64,000 nucleotides of DNA from Deltaproteobacteria bacterium (GTDB lineage Bacteria; Desulfobacterota; Desulfuromonadia; Geobacterales; Pseudopelobacteraceae), in assembly GCA_021780495.1 (NCBI GenBank), contig JAJXYO010000064.1, positions 1 to 64,000 on the forward strand, given 5' to 3'. Under the pieces are notes generated by a model that searched no databases, had not been told where the DNA came from, and was given only the letters and a program-made list of their open reading frames with translations. This document shows positions 16,627-28,392 of this stretch, one piece after another. A program made the translations under genes and the position numbers. Within the stretch, counting starts at the first letter, position 1. Every line of letters begins with the position of its first letter.

Positions 16627-16665
16627 ATATAGCGCCATTTCTCATGAAAATGGCGCTATATTTTT
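16627..16665 (+). terminator. Terminator, probably bidirectional, between ABC-F and greB
   Basis: ATATAGCGCCATTT (16627-16640) pairs perfectly with AAATGGCGCTATAT (16648-16661) around a 7-base loop, followed by T residues. The two genes converge here, and the greB stop codon lies inside the hairpin. Confidence 0.85.
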
Positions 16666-17132
16666 GGAGGCATTGCGCTGATTGACGTAATGTACACCGT
16701 CAGATCGCCGTTAGGGCGCTTGATAAAGACCTCGTCGTCCAGTTTTTTGTGCAACAGCGCTTGGCCGACCGGCGAATCGATGCTGATTCTGCCTTCGGTC
16801 ACATTGATTTCATCCGGACCAACCAACTGGTAGCAGCGAGCATTGCCGACCTCATCCTCATACCCCACCCAGCAGCCAAACGAAACCACTCCCGGATTGG
16901 CAGGCGGCGCAGCCACTTTGAGCACCTTGAGCCGGGCGCCCAGGTGTTTCAGCTTGTGGTCAATCTCCCGCAACCGCTTCTTTCCGTAGATATATTCGGC
17001 GTTTTCAGACCGGTCCCCTTCGGCCGCTGCATCGGAAACACCCTGACAGATCTTGGGCCGCTCCACCCGCCACAGATAATGGTACTCGTCCTCCAGTTTT
17101 TTAAGACCGGCAGCAGAGATCAGATCCGTCAT
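16656..17132 (-). CDS. greB: Transcription elongation factor GreB
   Basis: GreB enters the RNA polymerase secondary channel and stimulates cleavage of backtracked RNA. The 158 residues comprise the N-terminal coiled coil with the acidic tip (AAAEGDRSENAEYIYGKKR) and the C-terminal FKBP-like domain (VGYEDEVGNARCYQLVGPDE). The GDRSENAEYIYGKKRLREID run is typical for GreB rather than GreA. The start overlaps the stop of the yaeQ-family gene by 4 bases. Confidence 0.93.
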   Translation of the reverse strand: MTDLISAAGLKKLEDEYHYLWRVERPKICQGVSDAAAEGDRSENAEYIYGKKRLREIDHKLKHLGARLKVLKVAAPPANPGVVSFGCWVGYEDEVGNARCYQLVGPDEINVTEGRISIDSPVGQALLHKKLDDEVFIKRPNGDLTVYITSISAMPPKI

Positions 17133-17695
17133 GGTGTTCCTGTCCGTTGACCAGCGGCCGGGCCCATCACACGCTTGACAGACGATTCCAGGGTTTCGCC
17201 GTCGATTTCAAGATAGAGAGAACCTTCGGTGACCGTAAGTGCCCAGGATATCGAGCGTTGCAGCCGTTCCGATATGCGCTTCAGAAATACCCAGTCCAGA
17301 CTGAGAAGCGTCAGGTTGGAAATGCCGGCCAACTTTGGCAGCTGCTGTTTCTCCCAGACGGCCAGAGCAGACCCGAAGGCGCACAGAATGACCTGTTCGG
17401 AATGGCGACTGGCCTTGATCAGCCGTTCGGCATCCGGAAGTCCGACTTCAATCCAGAGCTTGACACGTCCGTCCGGCCCCTTGAGCCAGAGATCCGGCTC
17501 ATCTCCCGCTCCAACCCCTTTGGTAAATGTCAGTTCCGGCTCGTAGTACAGCGCATAGGCCAGCATACGGGCCAGCAAGCGTTCTTCGGTTTCCGACGGG
17601 TGCCGGGCCACGGTGATCTGCAGGGTCTCATACAAACCACGGTCGATATCTGACAGTTGAATACCGGCACGGTAGATGGTTGCTGGCTGAGCCAT
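17129..17695 (-). CDS. yaeQ: YaeQ family protein
   Basis: A 188-residue member of the YaeQ family, which adopts a PD-(D/E)XK nuclease-like fold. The family segments ARHPSETEERLLARMLAYAL and LWIEVGLPDAERLIKAS are present. No biochemical activity is established for the family. It is coupled to greB (ATGA overlap), a pairing that hints at a transcription or RNA-polymerase-related role, but this is inference. Confidence 0.92.
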   Translation of the reverse strand: MAQPATIYRAGIQLSDIDRGLYETLQITVARHPSETEERLLARMLAYALYYEPELTFTKGVGAGDEPDLWLKGPDGRVKLWIEVGLPDAERLIKASRHSEQVILCAFGSALAVWEKQQLPKLAGISNLTLLSLDWVFLKRISERLQRSISWALTVTEGSLYLEIDGETLESSVKRVMGPAAGQRTGTP

Positions 17696-17744
17696 ATTTC
17701 GTACATCCTTTTATTCGATGCATAGTCGAATCGTAAACAAGACA

Positions 17745-17774
17745 ACAAAAAGGCCCCGGATTTCTCCGGGGCCT
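17745..17774 (-). terminator. Terminator of the cold-shock gene
   Basis: A perfect 10-bp stem, AGGCCCCGGA (17751-17760) and TCCGGGGCCT (17765-17774), with a TTTC loop. On the minus strand it is followed by TTTTGTT, so it ends the csp transcript before yaeQ. Confidence 0.88.
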
Positions 17775-17799
17775 CTCCATACGTGAACGCAGTCGAATA

Positions 17800-18000
17800 T
17801 TACGAACGAACCACGTTAGCGGCCTGCAGGCCTTTTGGGCCTTTGACCAGTTCAAAGGTTACGCTATCGCCTTCAGCGAGGGATTTAAAACCGTCTCCCG
17901 CGATTGCGGAGAAGTGTACGAATACATCATCGCCACCTTCCTGCTCAAGAAACCCAAACCCCTTGCTGTCATTAAACCATTTTACAGTTCCGTTTACCAT
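17800..18000 (-). CDS. Cold-shock domain protein
   Basis: A 66-residue CspA-type single-stranded nucleic-acid binding protein with RNP1 ([10 protein letters not shown]) and RNP2 (VFVHFSAI). It acts as an RNA chaperone. A purine-rich ribosome binding site (AGGAGAAAGAAG) precedes the ATG, and the leader of about 60 bases after the predicted promoter is long for this genome. Confidence 0.96.
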   Translation of the reverse strand: MVNGTVKWFNDSKGFGFLEQEGGDDVFVHFSAIAGDGFKSLAEGDSVTFELVKGPKGLQAANVVRS

Positions 18001-18063
18001 TTTCTTCTTTCTCCTGATACTTCTCTTTAAGTTTGTCCGGAATATCCAAGGACGTTTCTATAA

Positions 18064-18091
18064 ACTATCAGCTTTGCGGTGGCAATGTCAA
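18064..18091 (-). promoter_or_regulatory. Promoter of the cold-shock gene
   Basis: On the minus strand TTGACA (18086-18091) is followed by a 16-base spacer and GATAGT (18064-18069). Confidence 0.55.
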
Positions 18092-18115
18092 ACTAATTAT
18101 TTACACATGAAATAT

Positions 18116-19759
18116 TTATTTTTCTGACGACGGCATCTCCTCACCATATACCTTGTGCAGGTAGTAATCATAGGTTCCCTCATAGGTTCGCATTTCGCCA
18201 TGATCAATCTCGAAGACCCTATCCACCAGTAGGCGCAGGAAATGACGATCATGACTGACCAGTACCACCGTCCCGGCAAAATTTTTCAGCGCGTCCAGCA
18301 GCATCTCGCGCGAACGGATATCCAGGTGGTTGGTAGGCTCATCCAGGATCAGAAAGTTGATCGGCCGCGCCAGCAGGGTCGCCAGTACAACGCGGCTTTT
18401 CTCGCCGCCCGACAGGTTTTCGATGCGCTTGTCCACACTATCACCCGAAAAGAGGAAGGCACCCAGCAGGTTGCGGATCACCCCGATGTTTGCCAGCGGC
18501 ATGGCATCCTGCAGCGTTTCAAAGACCGTCTTGCGCGGGTCGAGCACCTCCAGGGCATGCTGACTGAAATAGCCGACCTCTACGTTGGCCCCCAGATTGA
18601 AACTGCCGGTCGTGGGATCGGTCTGGCCGGCCAGGATTTTGAGCAGGGTCGACTTGCCGGCCCCGTTGACACCCACCACGGCGATCTTGTTTTGGCGGCG
18701 AATGGTGCCGGAGACCCCGCTGAACACCGGATGCTGGCGGCCATCGGGGGTTTCCCAGACCTTACCCAGATTGTCCATGGCAACCACATCGTCACCGCTG
18801 CGGGGCGGATCGATGAAATCGAACTTGACGGCGCGCTCCTCGGGCGGGATCTCGATCCGATCGATCTTGTCAATCTTCTTGACCCTGGATTGAACCTGGG
18901 CGGCATGTGAGGCGCGGGCCGCAAAACGCGCTATGAACTCTTCTTCCTTGGCCAGCATATCCTGCTGCCGCTTGTGACTGGCCAGCAGCTGATCACGACG
19001 GATATCCCGTTCCCGCTCGTAGAAGTCGTAGTTGCCGCTGTAGGTTGTGACCGTCTTGTTGGCCACCTCGATGATGCGGGTAACGATACGATTCATAAAG
19101 TCTCGGTCGTGGCTGGTCATCAGGAGCGCGCCGTCAAATTCGTTGGCCAGCCATTCCTCCAGCCAGATGATCGACTCCACGTCCAGGTGGTTGGTTGGCT
19201 CGTCCAGCAGCAGCACATCCGGTTTAAGGGTAAGGATCTTGGCCAGGGCGATGCGCATCTTCCAACCACCGCTGAAAGATTCCACCGGATGGTTGAAACG
19301 GTCAGGACCAATCCCCAGCCCGGTCAACACGGTCTGGGCCCGGGTATCCAGATCATATCCGCCCCGATGCTCGTATTCCTCCTGGGCGCTCCCGTACCGT
19401 TCCAGCAGAGCCGCCATCTCATCATCGGACTGCGGCTCGCACATGGCGGCTTCCATCTCCTTCAACTCTCCCGCCAATCGCACGGTATCGGCCGAACCGG
19501 CCATAACCTCATCCAGTGCCGAACGACCGGACATATCGCCCACATCCTGGGAGAAATAACCGATGGTCGTGCGTTTGGCGCAGGTCATATCGCCACCATC
19601 GGCCTCCTCCTCACCGGTAATGATGCGGAAGATGGTGGTCTTTCCGGCACCGTTGGGGCCGACCAGGCCGCTGCGGGAGCCGGGTAGGATCTGAAAGCTG
19701 GCCTCACGGAACAGAACCTGCGAACCGTGCTGCCGGGTTATGTTGGAAAGATGGATCAT
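18116..19759 (-). CDS. ABC-F family ATPase, YheS/ABCF3-like
   Basis: A 547-residue twin-ATPase of the ABC-F group without membrane segments. Both sites are intact: GPNGAGKTT, FSGGWK and LLLDEPTNHLD in domain 1; GVNGAGKST, LSGGEKSR and LILDEPTNHLD in domain 2. The linker (about 245-305) is basic and helical. The start at 19757-19759 (MIHLSNITRQHG) is chosen over a codon 5 residues upstream because of GAGGTATT placed before it. It is a different subfamily from the neighbouring ABC-F proteins. Confidence 0.9.
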   Translation of the reverse strand: MIHLSNITRQHGSQVLFREASFQILPGSRSGLVGPNGAGKTTIFRIITGEEEADGGDMTCAKRTTIGYFSQDVGDMSGRSALDEVMAGSADTVRLAGELKEMEAAMCEPQSDDEMAALLERYGSAQEEYEHRGGYDLDTRAQTVLTGLGIGPDRFNHPVESFSGGWKMRIALAKILTLKPDVLLLDEPTNHLDVESIIWLEEWLANEFDGALLMTSHDRDFMNRIVTRIIEVANKTVTTYSGNYDFYERERDIRRDQLLASHKRQQDMLAKEEEFIARFAARASHAAQVQSRVKKIDKIDRIEIPPEERAVKFDFIDPPRSGDDVVAMDNLGKVWETPDGRQHPVFSGVSGTIRRQNKIAVVGVNGAGKSTLLKILAGQTDPTTGSFNLGANVEVGYFSQHALEVLDPRKTVFETLQDAMPLANIGVIRNLLGAFLFSGDSVDKRIENLSGGEKSRVVLATLLARPINFLILDEPTNHLDIRSREMLLDALKNFAGTVVLVSHDRHFLRLLVDRVFEIDHGEMRTYEGTYDYYLHKVYGEEMPSSEK

Positions 19760-19972
19760 ACTGTAATACCTCACGGCCTGAGATCAACTGTATTTGATAA
19801 CATGCTGTTTGCATGGTGGCAATCGAAATAACGTTTTCATGGGTTGACGCCCATCACAAAATAGGTGACTATGCACCTCTTCGGATCATCAGTGGCAGAG
19901 ACCCATGCAATGATACCTGTCGAGACATCGCCTGCTTAACAGACTGCATTACTCAGATTCGGAGACACGTTG

Positions 19973-20203
19973 ATGCCAGACACTTCATTACTCCAACCCG
20001 GGCGGTACCGGCACTACAAGGGAAACCTCTACGAGGTAATCGGAACCGCGCGCCATAGCGAGACCGAAGAACTGATGGCTGTTTACCGCTGTCTGTATGG
20101 TGATTATTCACTATGGGTCAGGCCATTGGACATGTTCCTGGAAAACATACTCGTCGATGGACATGAGGTACCTCGATTTGCGCACTGCGACAAAGAGGTT
20201 TGA
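19973..20203 (+). CDS. DUF1653 family small protein
   Basis: A 76-residue protein that is essentially one DUF1653 domain: GRYRHYKGNLYEVIGTARHS and VYRCLYGDYSLWVRPLDMF. These domains have a small SH3-like beta fold and no assigned function. The ATG at 19973 follows GGAGAC. It stands alone, divergent from the ABC-F gene. Confidence 0.88.
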   Translation: MPDTSLLQPGRYRHYKGNLYEVIGTARHSETEELMAVYRCLYGDYSLWVRPLDMFLENILVDGHEVPRFAHCDKEV

Positions 20204-20537
20204 CAACTGCAGCGTTCTTTCGTTCAATCAGATCAGCTGAGTAACTCAGAAACACGCGCATTTGACACCCCCGGTACCTGCGTTTAACGACATAAGCCAC
20301 TGCCGGCAATCGCCAATCATGATCGGCTGCTGGTGCCTTTTGATTCTGCCTGACAATCCGCCGTCGTGTAGGCCGTAAATACAAACTGGCCGGTTCAGCA
20401 GGCCGCAGGTGTTCCAGGGACCGGGCCAATACTTCGGCCCAAAAATCAGGAGGCCCGCCCACCTGGCCCCAAACAATGTGTAGTTTGAAATCCACAATGG
20501 CCTGCCCGCGCAGACCATTATATTCCCTGGAGCGACC
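20204..20537. other. Intergenic region before uup
   Basis: No convincing gene. A small perfect dyad, CTGAGT-A-ACTCAG (20237-20249), lies 33 bases after the DUF1653 stop and might be an operator. A weak hairpin GGGCC/GGCCC is near 20423. A minus-strand open frame covers the stretch but also runs through the DUF1653 gene and has no recognisable features. Confidence 0.5.
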
Positions 20538-22433
20538 ATGGCACTGCTTACCCTCCGCAACATCACCCTGGCCTTCGGTGGCCCAGCGCTTTTCGACGGT
20601 ATCAACCTGCAGATCGAGCCGGGTGACCGCTTGTGCCTGCTGGGACGCAACGGCACCGGCAAATCAACCCTTCTGAAGCTGATCGGCGGAGAACTGACCC
20701 CCGAGGGCGGCGAGGTCCAACGCCAGCAGGGGCTGAAAGTGGCCGCCGTATCGCAGGATGTACCGCTGGGCCTGACCGGCAGCGTGTTCGACGTGGTGGC
20801 TTCCGGCATGGGCAATGCCGCCGACCTGCTGGCCCAGTACCACCACGTCAGCCACGAACTGGCCCTGGATGGCAACGAGGCGCTACTGGATCGCCTGGAA
20901 TCACTACAACATGAACTGGAGAACTGTGACGGCTGGAGCCTGCACCAGGACGTGGAGCGGGTGCTAGATCGCCTGCAACTGGATGCCGAGGCTGAATTCA
21001 CCTCTCTGTCGGGCGGCACCAAGCGGCGCGCGCTGTTGGCCCGTGCCCTGGTGTCGACACCCGACATCCTGATCCTGGACGAACCGACCAACCACCTGGA
21101 CATCGAAACCATCCTCTGGCTGGAGGAGTTTCTGGCCAAAGCCGTCAAGACCGTGCTGTTTGTGACCCATGACCGCGCCTTTGCCCGCCGCCTGGCCAAC
21201 CGGGTGGCCGAACTGGATCGCGGCCGGATCTACGCCTTTTCCTGCGGCTATGATGAATTCGTCGAGCGGCGCGAAGCGCTGCTGGAGGCGGAGATCACCC
21301 GTCAGGCGCTGTTCGACAAGAAGCTGGCCCAGGAAGAGGTCTGGGTGCGTCAGGGCATCAAGGCTCGCCGTACCCGCAACGAAGGCAGGGTACGGGCCTT
21401 GAAGAAACTGCGGGAAGAGTCCCGCCAGCGGCGCGAACAGCAGGGTACCGCCAAAATCCAGCTGCAACTGGCGGATCGCTCCGGTGCAATGGTAGCCGAG
21501 GCTACGAACGTGACCTTTGCCTATGATGGCCGCACTATCATCAAGAGCTTTTCCACCACCATCATGCGCGGCGACCGGATCGGGATCATCGGGCCGAATG
21601 GCTCCGGCAAAACTACCCTGTTGAAGATGCTGCTGGGTGAACTGCAACCACAGCAGGGGGAAATCAAGCTGGGCAGCCGCCGCGAGGTGATCTATTTCGA
21701 CCAGATGCGCGAACAGCTGGATCTGGACAAGAGCGTCCAGGAGAACGTCGGCGAAGGGAATGACACCCTGATCATCAACGGCCAGTCCCGGCATATCATC
21801 GGCTACCTGCAGGACTTCCTCTTCTCGCCCGAACGGGCCCGCTCCCCGGTCAGCATCCTGTCGGGCGGCGAACGCAACCGTCTGCTGCTGGCCAAGCTGT
21901 TTACCAAACCATCCAATGTGCTGGTGATGGACGAACCGACCAACGACCTGGATGTGGAGACGCTGGATCTGCTAGAGGATCTGCTGCTGGAATACCCCGG
22001 TACGCTGCTGTTGGTCAGCCATGATCGCGAGTTCCTCAACAACGTGGTGACCAGTACGCTGTCCGTGGGTATGGATGGCAGGGTGTGTGAATTTGTGGGC
22101 GGCTACGACGACTGGCTGCGACAGGCCGTTGCGGCAGCCGCCCCGGTTGCGGCGGCTGCCGTAGCGCCATCCGAAAAAGCACGGCCGCAGAAGGAACGCC
22201 CGCGCAAGATGAGCTTCAACGATCAACGCGAACTGGAGACATTGCCCGAGAGGATAGCGGCTCTGGAACAGGAGCAGGAACAGCTCCATGCCACCATGGC
22301 CGATCCGGAATTTTACAAAAGCGCAGCCAGCGGGGTGGTGCAGGTCAACACCCGGCTGGCTGCGCTGGAGCAGGAACTGGCGAGCGCCTATGGACGCTGG
22401 GAGGAGCTGGAATCCATGAAAAATTCGGCCTGA
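20538..22433 (+). CDS. uup: ABC-F ATPase Uup
   Basis: A 631-residue ABC-F protein with intact ATPase sites: GRNGTGKST, LSGGTKRRALLARAL and LILDEPTNHLD in domain 1; GPNGSGKTT, LSGGERNR and LVMDEPTNDLD in domain 2. The Uup hallmark is the long C-terminal extension (from about 530): an Ala-rich stretch, a basic KARPQKERPRKMSF segment and a coiled coil (ELETLPERIAALEQEQEQL). Uup is linked to ribosome assembly and to limiting precise transposon excision in E. coli. It ends one base before the convergent CoA-binding gene. Confidence 0.95.
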   Translation: MALLTLRNITLAFGGPALFDGINLQIEPGDRLCLLGRNGTGKSTLLKLIGGELTPEGGEVQRQQGLKVAAVSQDVPLGLTGSVFDVVASGMGNAADLLAQYHHVSHELALDGNEALLDRLESLQHELENCDGWSLHQDVERVLDRLQLDAEAEFTSLSGGTKRRALLARALVSTPDILILDEPTNHLDIETILWLEEFLAKAVKTVLFVTHDRAFARRLANRVAELDRGRIYAFSCGYDEFVERREALLEAEITRQALFDKKLAQEEVWVRQGIKARRTRNEGRVRALKKLREESRQRREQQGTAKIQLQLADRSGAMVAEATNVTFAYDGRTIIKSFSTTIMRGDRIGIIGPNGSGKTTLLKMLLGELQPQQGEIKLGSRREVIYFDQMREQLDLDKSVQENVGEGNDTLIINGQSRHIIGYLQDFLFSPERARSPVSILSGGERNRLLLAKLFTKPSNVLVMDEPTNDLDVETLDLLEDLLLEYPGTLLLVSHDREFLNNVVTSTLSVGMDGRVCEFVGGYDDWLRQAVAAAAPVAAAAVAPSEKARPQKERPRKMSFNDQRELETLPERIAALEQEQEQLHATMADPEFYKSAASGVVQVNTRLAALEQELASAYGRWEELESMKNSA

Positions 22434-22838
22434 TCAGTGGTCGCGATACCCCAGCACCACCAGCAGACAGCTACCGTCAGCGATGACATTGATCCCTTGT
22501 TCCCGGCACAGCGCCACCGCGGCCGGGCTTTCAGCACCGGGTTGCATCCAGATATTCCTGATCCCGTGAGCAATAGCCTGGGCTACAAGCTGTTCCGTCA
22601 CTGCCGGCGGGGTGATCATGGACAGGCTGGTTACACTTGCCGGCAGCTTATCGACAGAGGGGACACAGGCGATACCCTCGATCTCTGCCTCTTTGGGGTT
22701 GACCGGGACAGCCTGTTTTCCGTTCTGAAGGTAGCAGCGCAGCACACGGTTGCCGAACTTCTGACGGTTGGATGAGGCACCCGCAACCCCGAAGGCCGCT
22801 GCAGATAAAAACTGGTCGATCTGTTCTTGAACGTTCAT
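22434..22838 (-). CDS. CoA-binding domain protein (YccU-like)
   Basis: A 134-residue single Rossmann domain of the CoA-binding family: FGVAGASSNRQKFGNRVLR at the nucleotide loop, VPVNPKEAEIEGI, and IRNIWMQPGAES near the end. It lacks the rest of succinyl-CoA synthetase. The ATG at 22836-22838 is preceded by GGAGGAT; a GTG four codons upstream overlaps that site. Cellular role unknown. Confidence 0.9.
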   Translation of the reverse strand: MNVQEQIDQFLSAAAFGVAGASSNRQKFGNRVLRCYLQNGKQAVPVNPKEAEIEGIACVPSVDKLPASVTSLSMITPPAVTEQLVAQAIAHGIRNIWMQPGAESPAAVALCREQGINVIADGSCLLVVLGYRDH

Positions 22839-22982
22839 GACATCCTCCACGTGTTTTTATATCCTGAGTATAGTCCAAATCATGTATGCTTGCCAGAGCG
22901 TGCCTGAAGCAATATTCTGCACCCGCGAAACCCGCGACATTCTACTTCCCCGTCTCACAGACAGGAAGATCGAGGTTTGATT

Positions 22983-23756
22983 ATGAAATTGAAGCCAGGC
23001 ATTATTGTCAGTCACAGTTCCGCGCCACAATGGGGTTCCGGCAGGGTGCTGGAGGTTGCCTCCGATAAGGTTACGATTGTCTTCAGCGATGGTGAGATCC
23101 GTAAGATCAAGGAGTCCCACCTCGACTCCCTGCAACCTGCCGACCCGGAATCCTTTCAGGAGCCGGTCAAGAAAACCCCGCTGCGGAGTACGAAAAAAGC
23201 GACCGGCACAACATCAAAACCGCGACTGTCCAATCAGGTACTACCCCGAGTAGTATCCCAAGAGTTCGATTTTACCTATCCAAAACATCTGCGCAAACAA
23301 TTTGTTCTGGATACCCGTGGCCAGATCGAGACATGGCAGCGAGAGTATCCATTCCTGTTCGACGTGCGAGATGCAACCCTGGCAAACGAGTATCAGGGCC
23401 GGGCTTTGAACCCGCATTTTTTGGAGTGGTACGCAGCAATAAAACTTTACGAGACACTCGGGTACCACAGCCTCAATCAAAACTATGAGTGTCCCGATCA
23501 TGCCGCCAAACAGGGGCTTTTGCGAAGGCTGGCGCCGGAAGAGGCCTTCCGCTTCATAGTCAACCCACACCCCGTATATGGCGCAGGACACTGCCCCGAA
23601 CTTCTGTTGTACAAGCCGGATCTTTCCGACTGGTGTTTTTGCACGGTCACCGGCCCCAAGGATACATTGAAACTGGAGCAGGCGCGCTACTGGCAGGAAC
23701 TGATTGCCGTTACCGGCAAAAAAATCATGCAGGTGTGCCTGAAGGAGACCACCTGA
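22983..23756 (+). CDS. DUF3553 domain joined to a degenerate VRR-NUC-like domain
   Basis: A 257-residue protein. Residues 1-50 look like DUF3553 (WGSGRVLEVASDKVTIVFSDG), a small Tudor/CarD-like beta domain often attached to helicases and nucleases. A basic linker (about 60-90) follows. The C-terminal half resembles VRR-NUC nucleases: a helical YPFLFDVRDATL region, then CPELLLYKP and TVTGPKDTLKLEQARYW. In active members the last motif is EVK-x-P with PD upstream; here Glu206 replaces Asp and Thr221/Thr223 replace Glu/Lys, so catalysis is unlikely. The ATG at 22983 follows GAGGT. Confidence 0.65.
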   Translation: MKLKPGIIVSHSSAPQWGSGRVLEVASDKVTIVFSDGEIRKIKESHLDSLQPADPESFQEPVKKTPLRSTKKATGTTSKPRLSNQVLPRVVSQEFDFTYPKHLRKQFVLDTRGQIETWQREYPFLFDVRDATLANEYQGRALNPHFLEWYAAIKLYETLGYHSLNQNYECPDHAAKQGLLRRLAPEEAFRFIVNPHPVYGAGHCPELLLYKPDLSDWCFCTVTGPKDTLKLEQARYWQELIAVTGKKIMQVCLKETT

Positions 23757-23815
23757 CGCCAACAGCTGCTGTATCCATCAGACCTTGGCATAACGCTCGA
23801 CAGCAGCGAATTGCC

Positions 23816-23853
23816 CCGGCAAAAGGCCATTCTCACGGGTGGCCTTTTGCCGG
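23816..23853. repeat. Perfect 13-bp inverted repeat
   Basis: CCGGCAAAAGGCC (23816-23828) and GGCCTTTTGCCGG (23841-23853) flank a 12-base loop. The A4 and T4 tracts flank an inner GGCC/GGCC stem as in bidirectional terminators. It lies between the VRR-NUC-like gene and the HsdR fragment. Confidence 0.7.
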
Positions 23854-23882
23854 CGGATGCCGCCGTGCTATGTATTGACTAC

Positions 23883-24176
23883 ATGCCACATCTCTCCGCC
23901 GAGCAGAATATCAAGGAAGTATTCAGCGAATTCTGGACAAAAGAGAAGATTGAGGCGATCAAGCAGTTGTGTGCAACGGAGGGAATGGACCGGGAAGCCG
24001 TTTTGCAGATGCTCGACACCTATCAGTTCACCGGCAAAGAGCCGCTCCGCGAAACTGTCTTTGCCGCGCTCGATAACAAGCCAAAACTGCTGGAACGCAA
24101 AAACGTCTTTGAACGGATCGTTGACAAGCTGCTTTCGATTGTCAGGACATTCGATGATAGCATGGGTGACATCTGA
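23883..24176 (+). pseudogene. Orphan C-terminal fragment of type I restriction subunit HsdR
   Basis: The 97 residues from the ATG at 23883 match only the extreme C-terminal helical domain of type I restriction endonuclease R subunits: QNIKEVFSEFWTKEKIEAIK, then TYQFTGKEPLRETVFAAL and KPKLLERKNVFERIVDKLL. Full HsdR proteins are about 1000 residues with nuclease and helicase domains, none of which is here, and no hsdM or hsdS is nearby. The frame is open 24 codons upstream but that part shows no similarity. It is most likely a deletion remnant; expression as a small protein cannot be excluded. Confidence 0.7.
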
Positions 24177-24312
24177 TTATTTCGAACTGTTTTGCATTGT
24201 TATTTTCCCTGGGCATCTTCTGCAAAATCCGCCAATCATCCCAAAACAGCCCTGTCAGCCTACAGGGTGTCGGCTTGCATTAAGAGCGGCTCCACTCACC
24301 GAATGACAAAAA

Positions 24313-24337
24313 TGCCCCGAAACCTGTTTCCATGGGG
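24313..24337. repeat. Hairpin upstream of smc
   Basis: GCCCC-GAAAC (24313-24322) pairs with GTTTC-cat-GGGGC (24325-24337), a 10-bp stem with a 3-base bulge and a tight 2-base loop. There is no T-run, so termination is doubtful. Confidence 0.4.
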
Positions 24338-24413
24338 CGTTGCACTATACCTCCCGGTTTATGGAATATCCCGCTGGACATCCTTTCATTCCCTCTGATA
24401 AACTACGCAATTC

Positions 24414-27944
<3,531 letters not shown>

Positions 27945-28035
27945 ATATTTATACCCTGGCGCACGTCGCAACGTTTGATGCAATGCAGCATCGTTGTATG
28001 TTTCCGACCGTTACGCCATGAACTTCGGAGGAGCT

Positions 28036-28392
28036 ATGCCATTCATCAACATTCTCAAAGCCCTGGTAGACCGCACGCCCGACTCAGTTGGAGCCATTCT
28101 GGTGGACTGGGAGGGGGAAGCGGTGCAGGAGTACTGCCACTGCGACCCCTATGATATCCGCTTCGTCGCAGCCCACAAGGGCATCATTCTGGCCCGTCTC
28201 AAAGAGCTGCATGACAGTGGCAGGGTGGGAGCCGTCGAGGATGTTGTGATTACGTCAACCGATGGCCACCTGATTATCGGTTGCATCGACCAGGACTATT
28301 CCCTGGTTGTGAGCGTCGGCCGCAGTTGCCCGCGCGGTCTGGCGCTGTCCCACTTCCGTGGCGCGATTGCAGAGCTGAGAAAGGAGATCTGA
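28036..28392 (+). CDS. Roadblock/LC7 domain protein
   Basis: A 118-residue single-domain protein: FINILKALVDRTPDSVGAIL at the N-terminus and HLIIGCIDQDYSLVVSVGR in the core match Roadblock/LC7 folds, which regulate small GTPases such as MglA. No MglA-like gene is adjacent; the neighbour is the SRP-type GTPase ftsY, whose ATG shares one base with this stop. The start at 28036 follows GGAGGAG; earlier in-frame starts overlap that site. Confidence 0.82.
   Translation: MPFINILKALVDRTPDSVGAILVDWEGEAVQEYCHCDPYDIRFVAAHKGIILARLKELHDSGRVGAVEDVVITSTDGHLIIGCIDQDYSLVVSVGRSCPRGLALSHFRGAIAELRKEI

Noticed and set aside
20118-20495. Minus-strand open frame of 125 codons before uup
   Set aside because: It runs through the DUF1653 gene, has no clear ribosome binding site and resembles no family I know.
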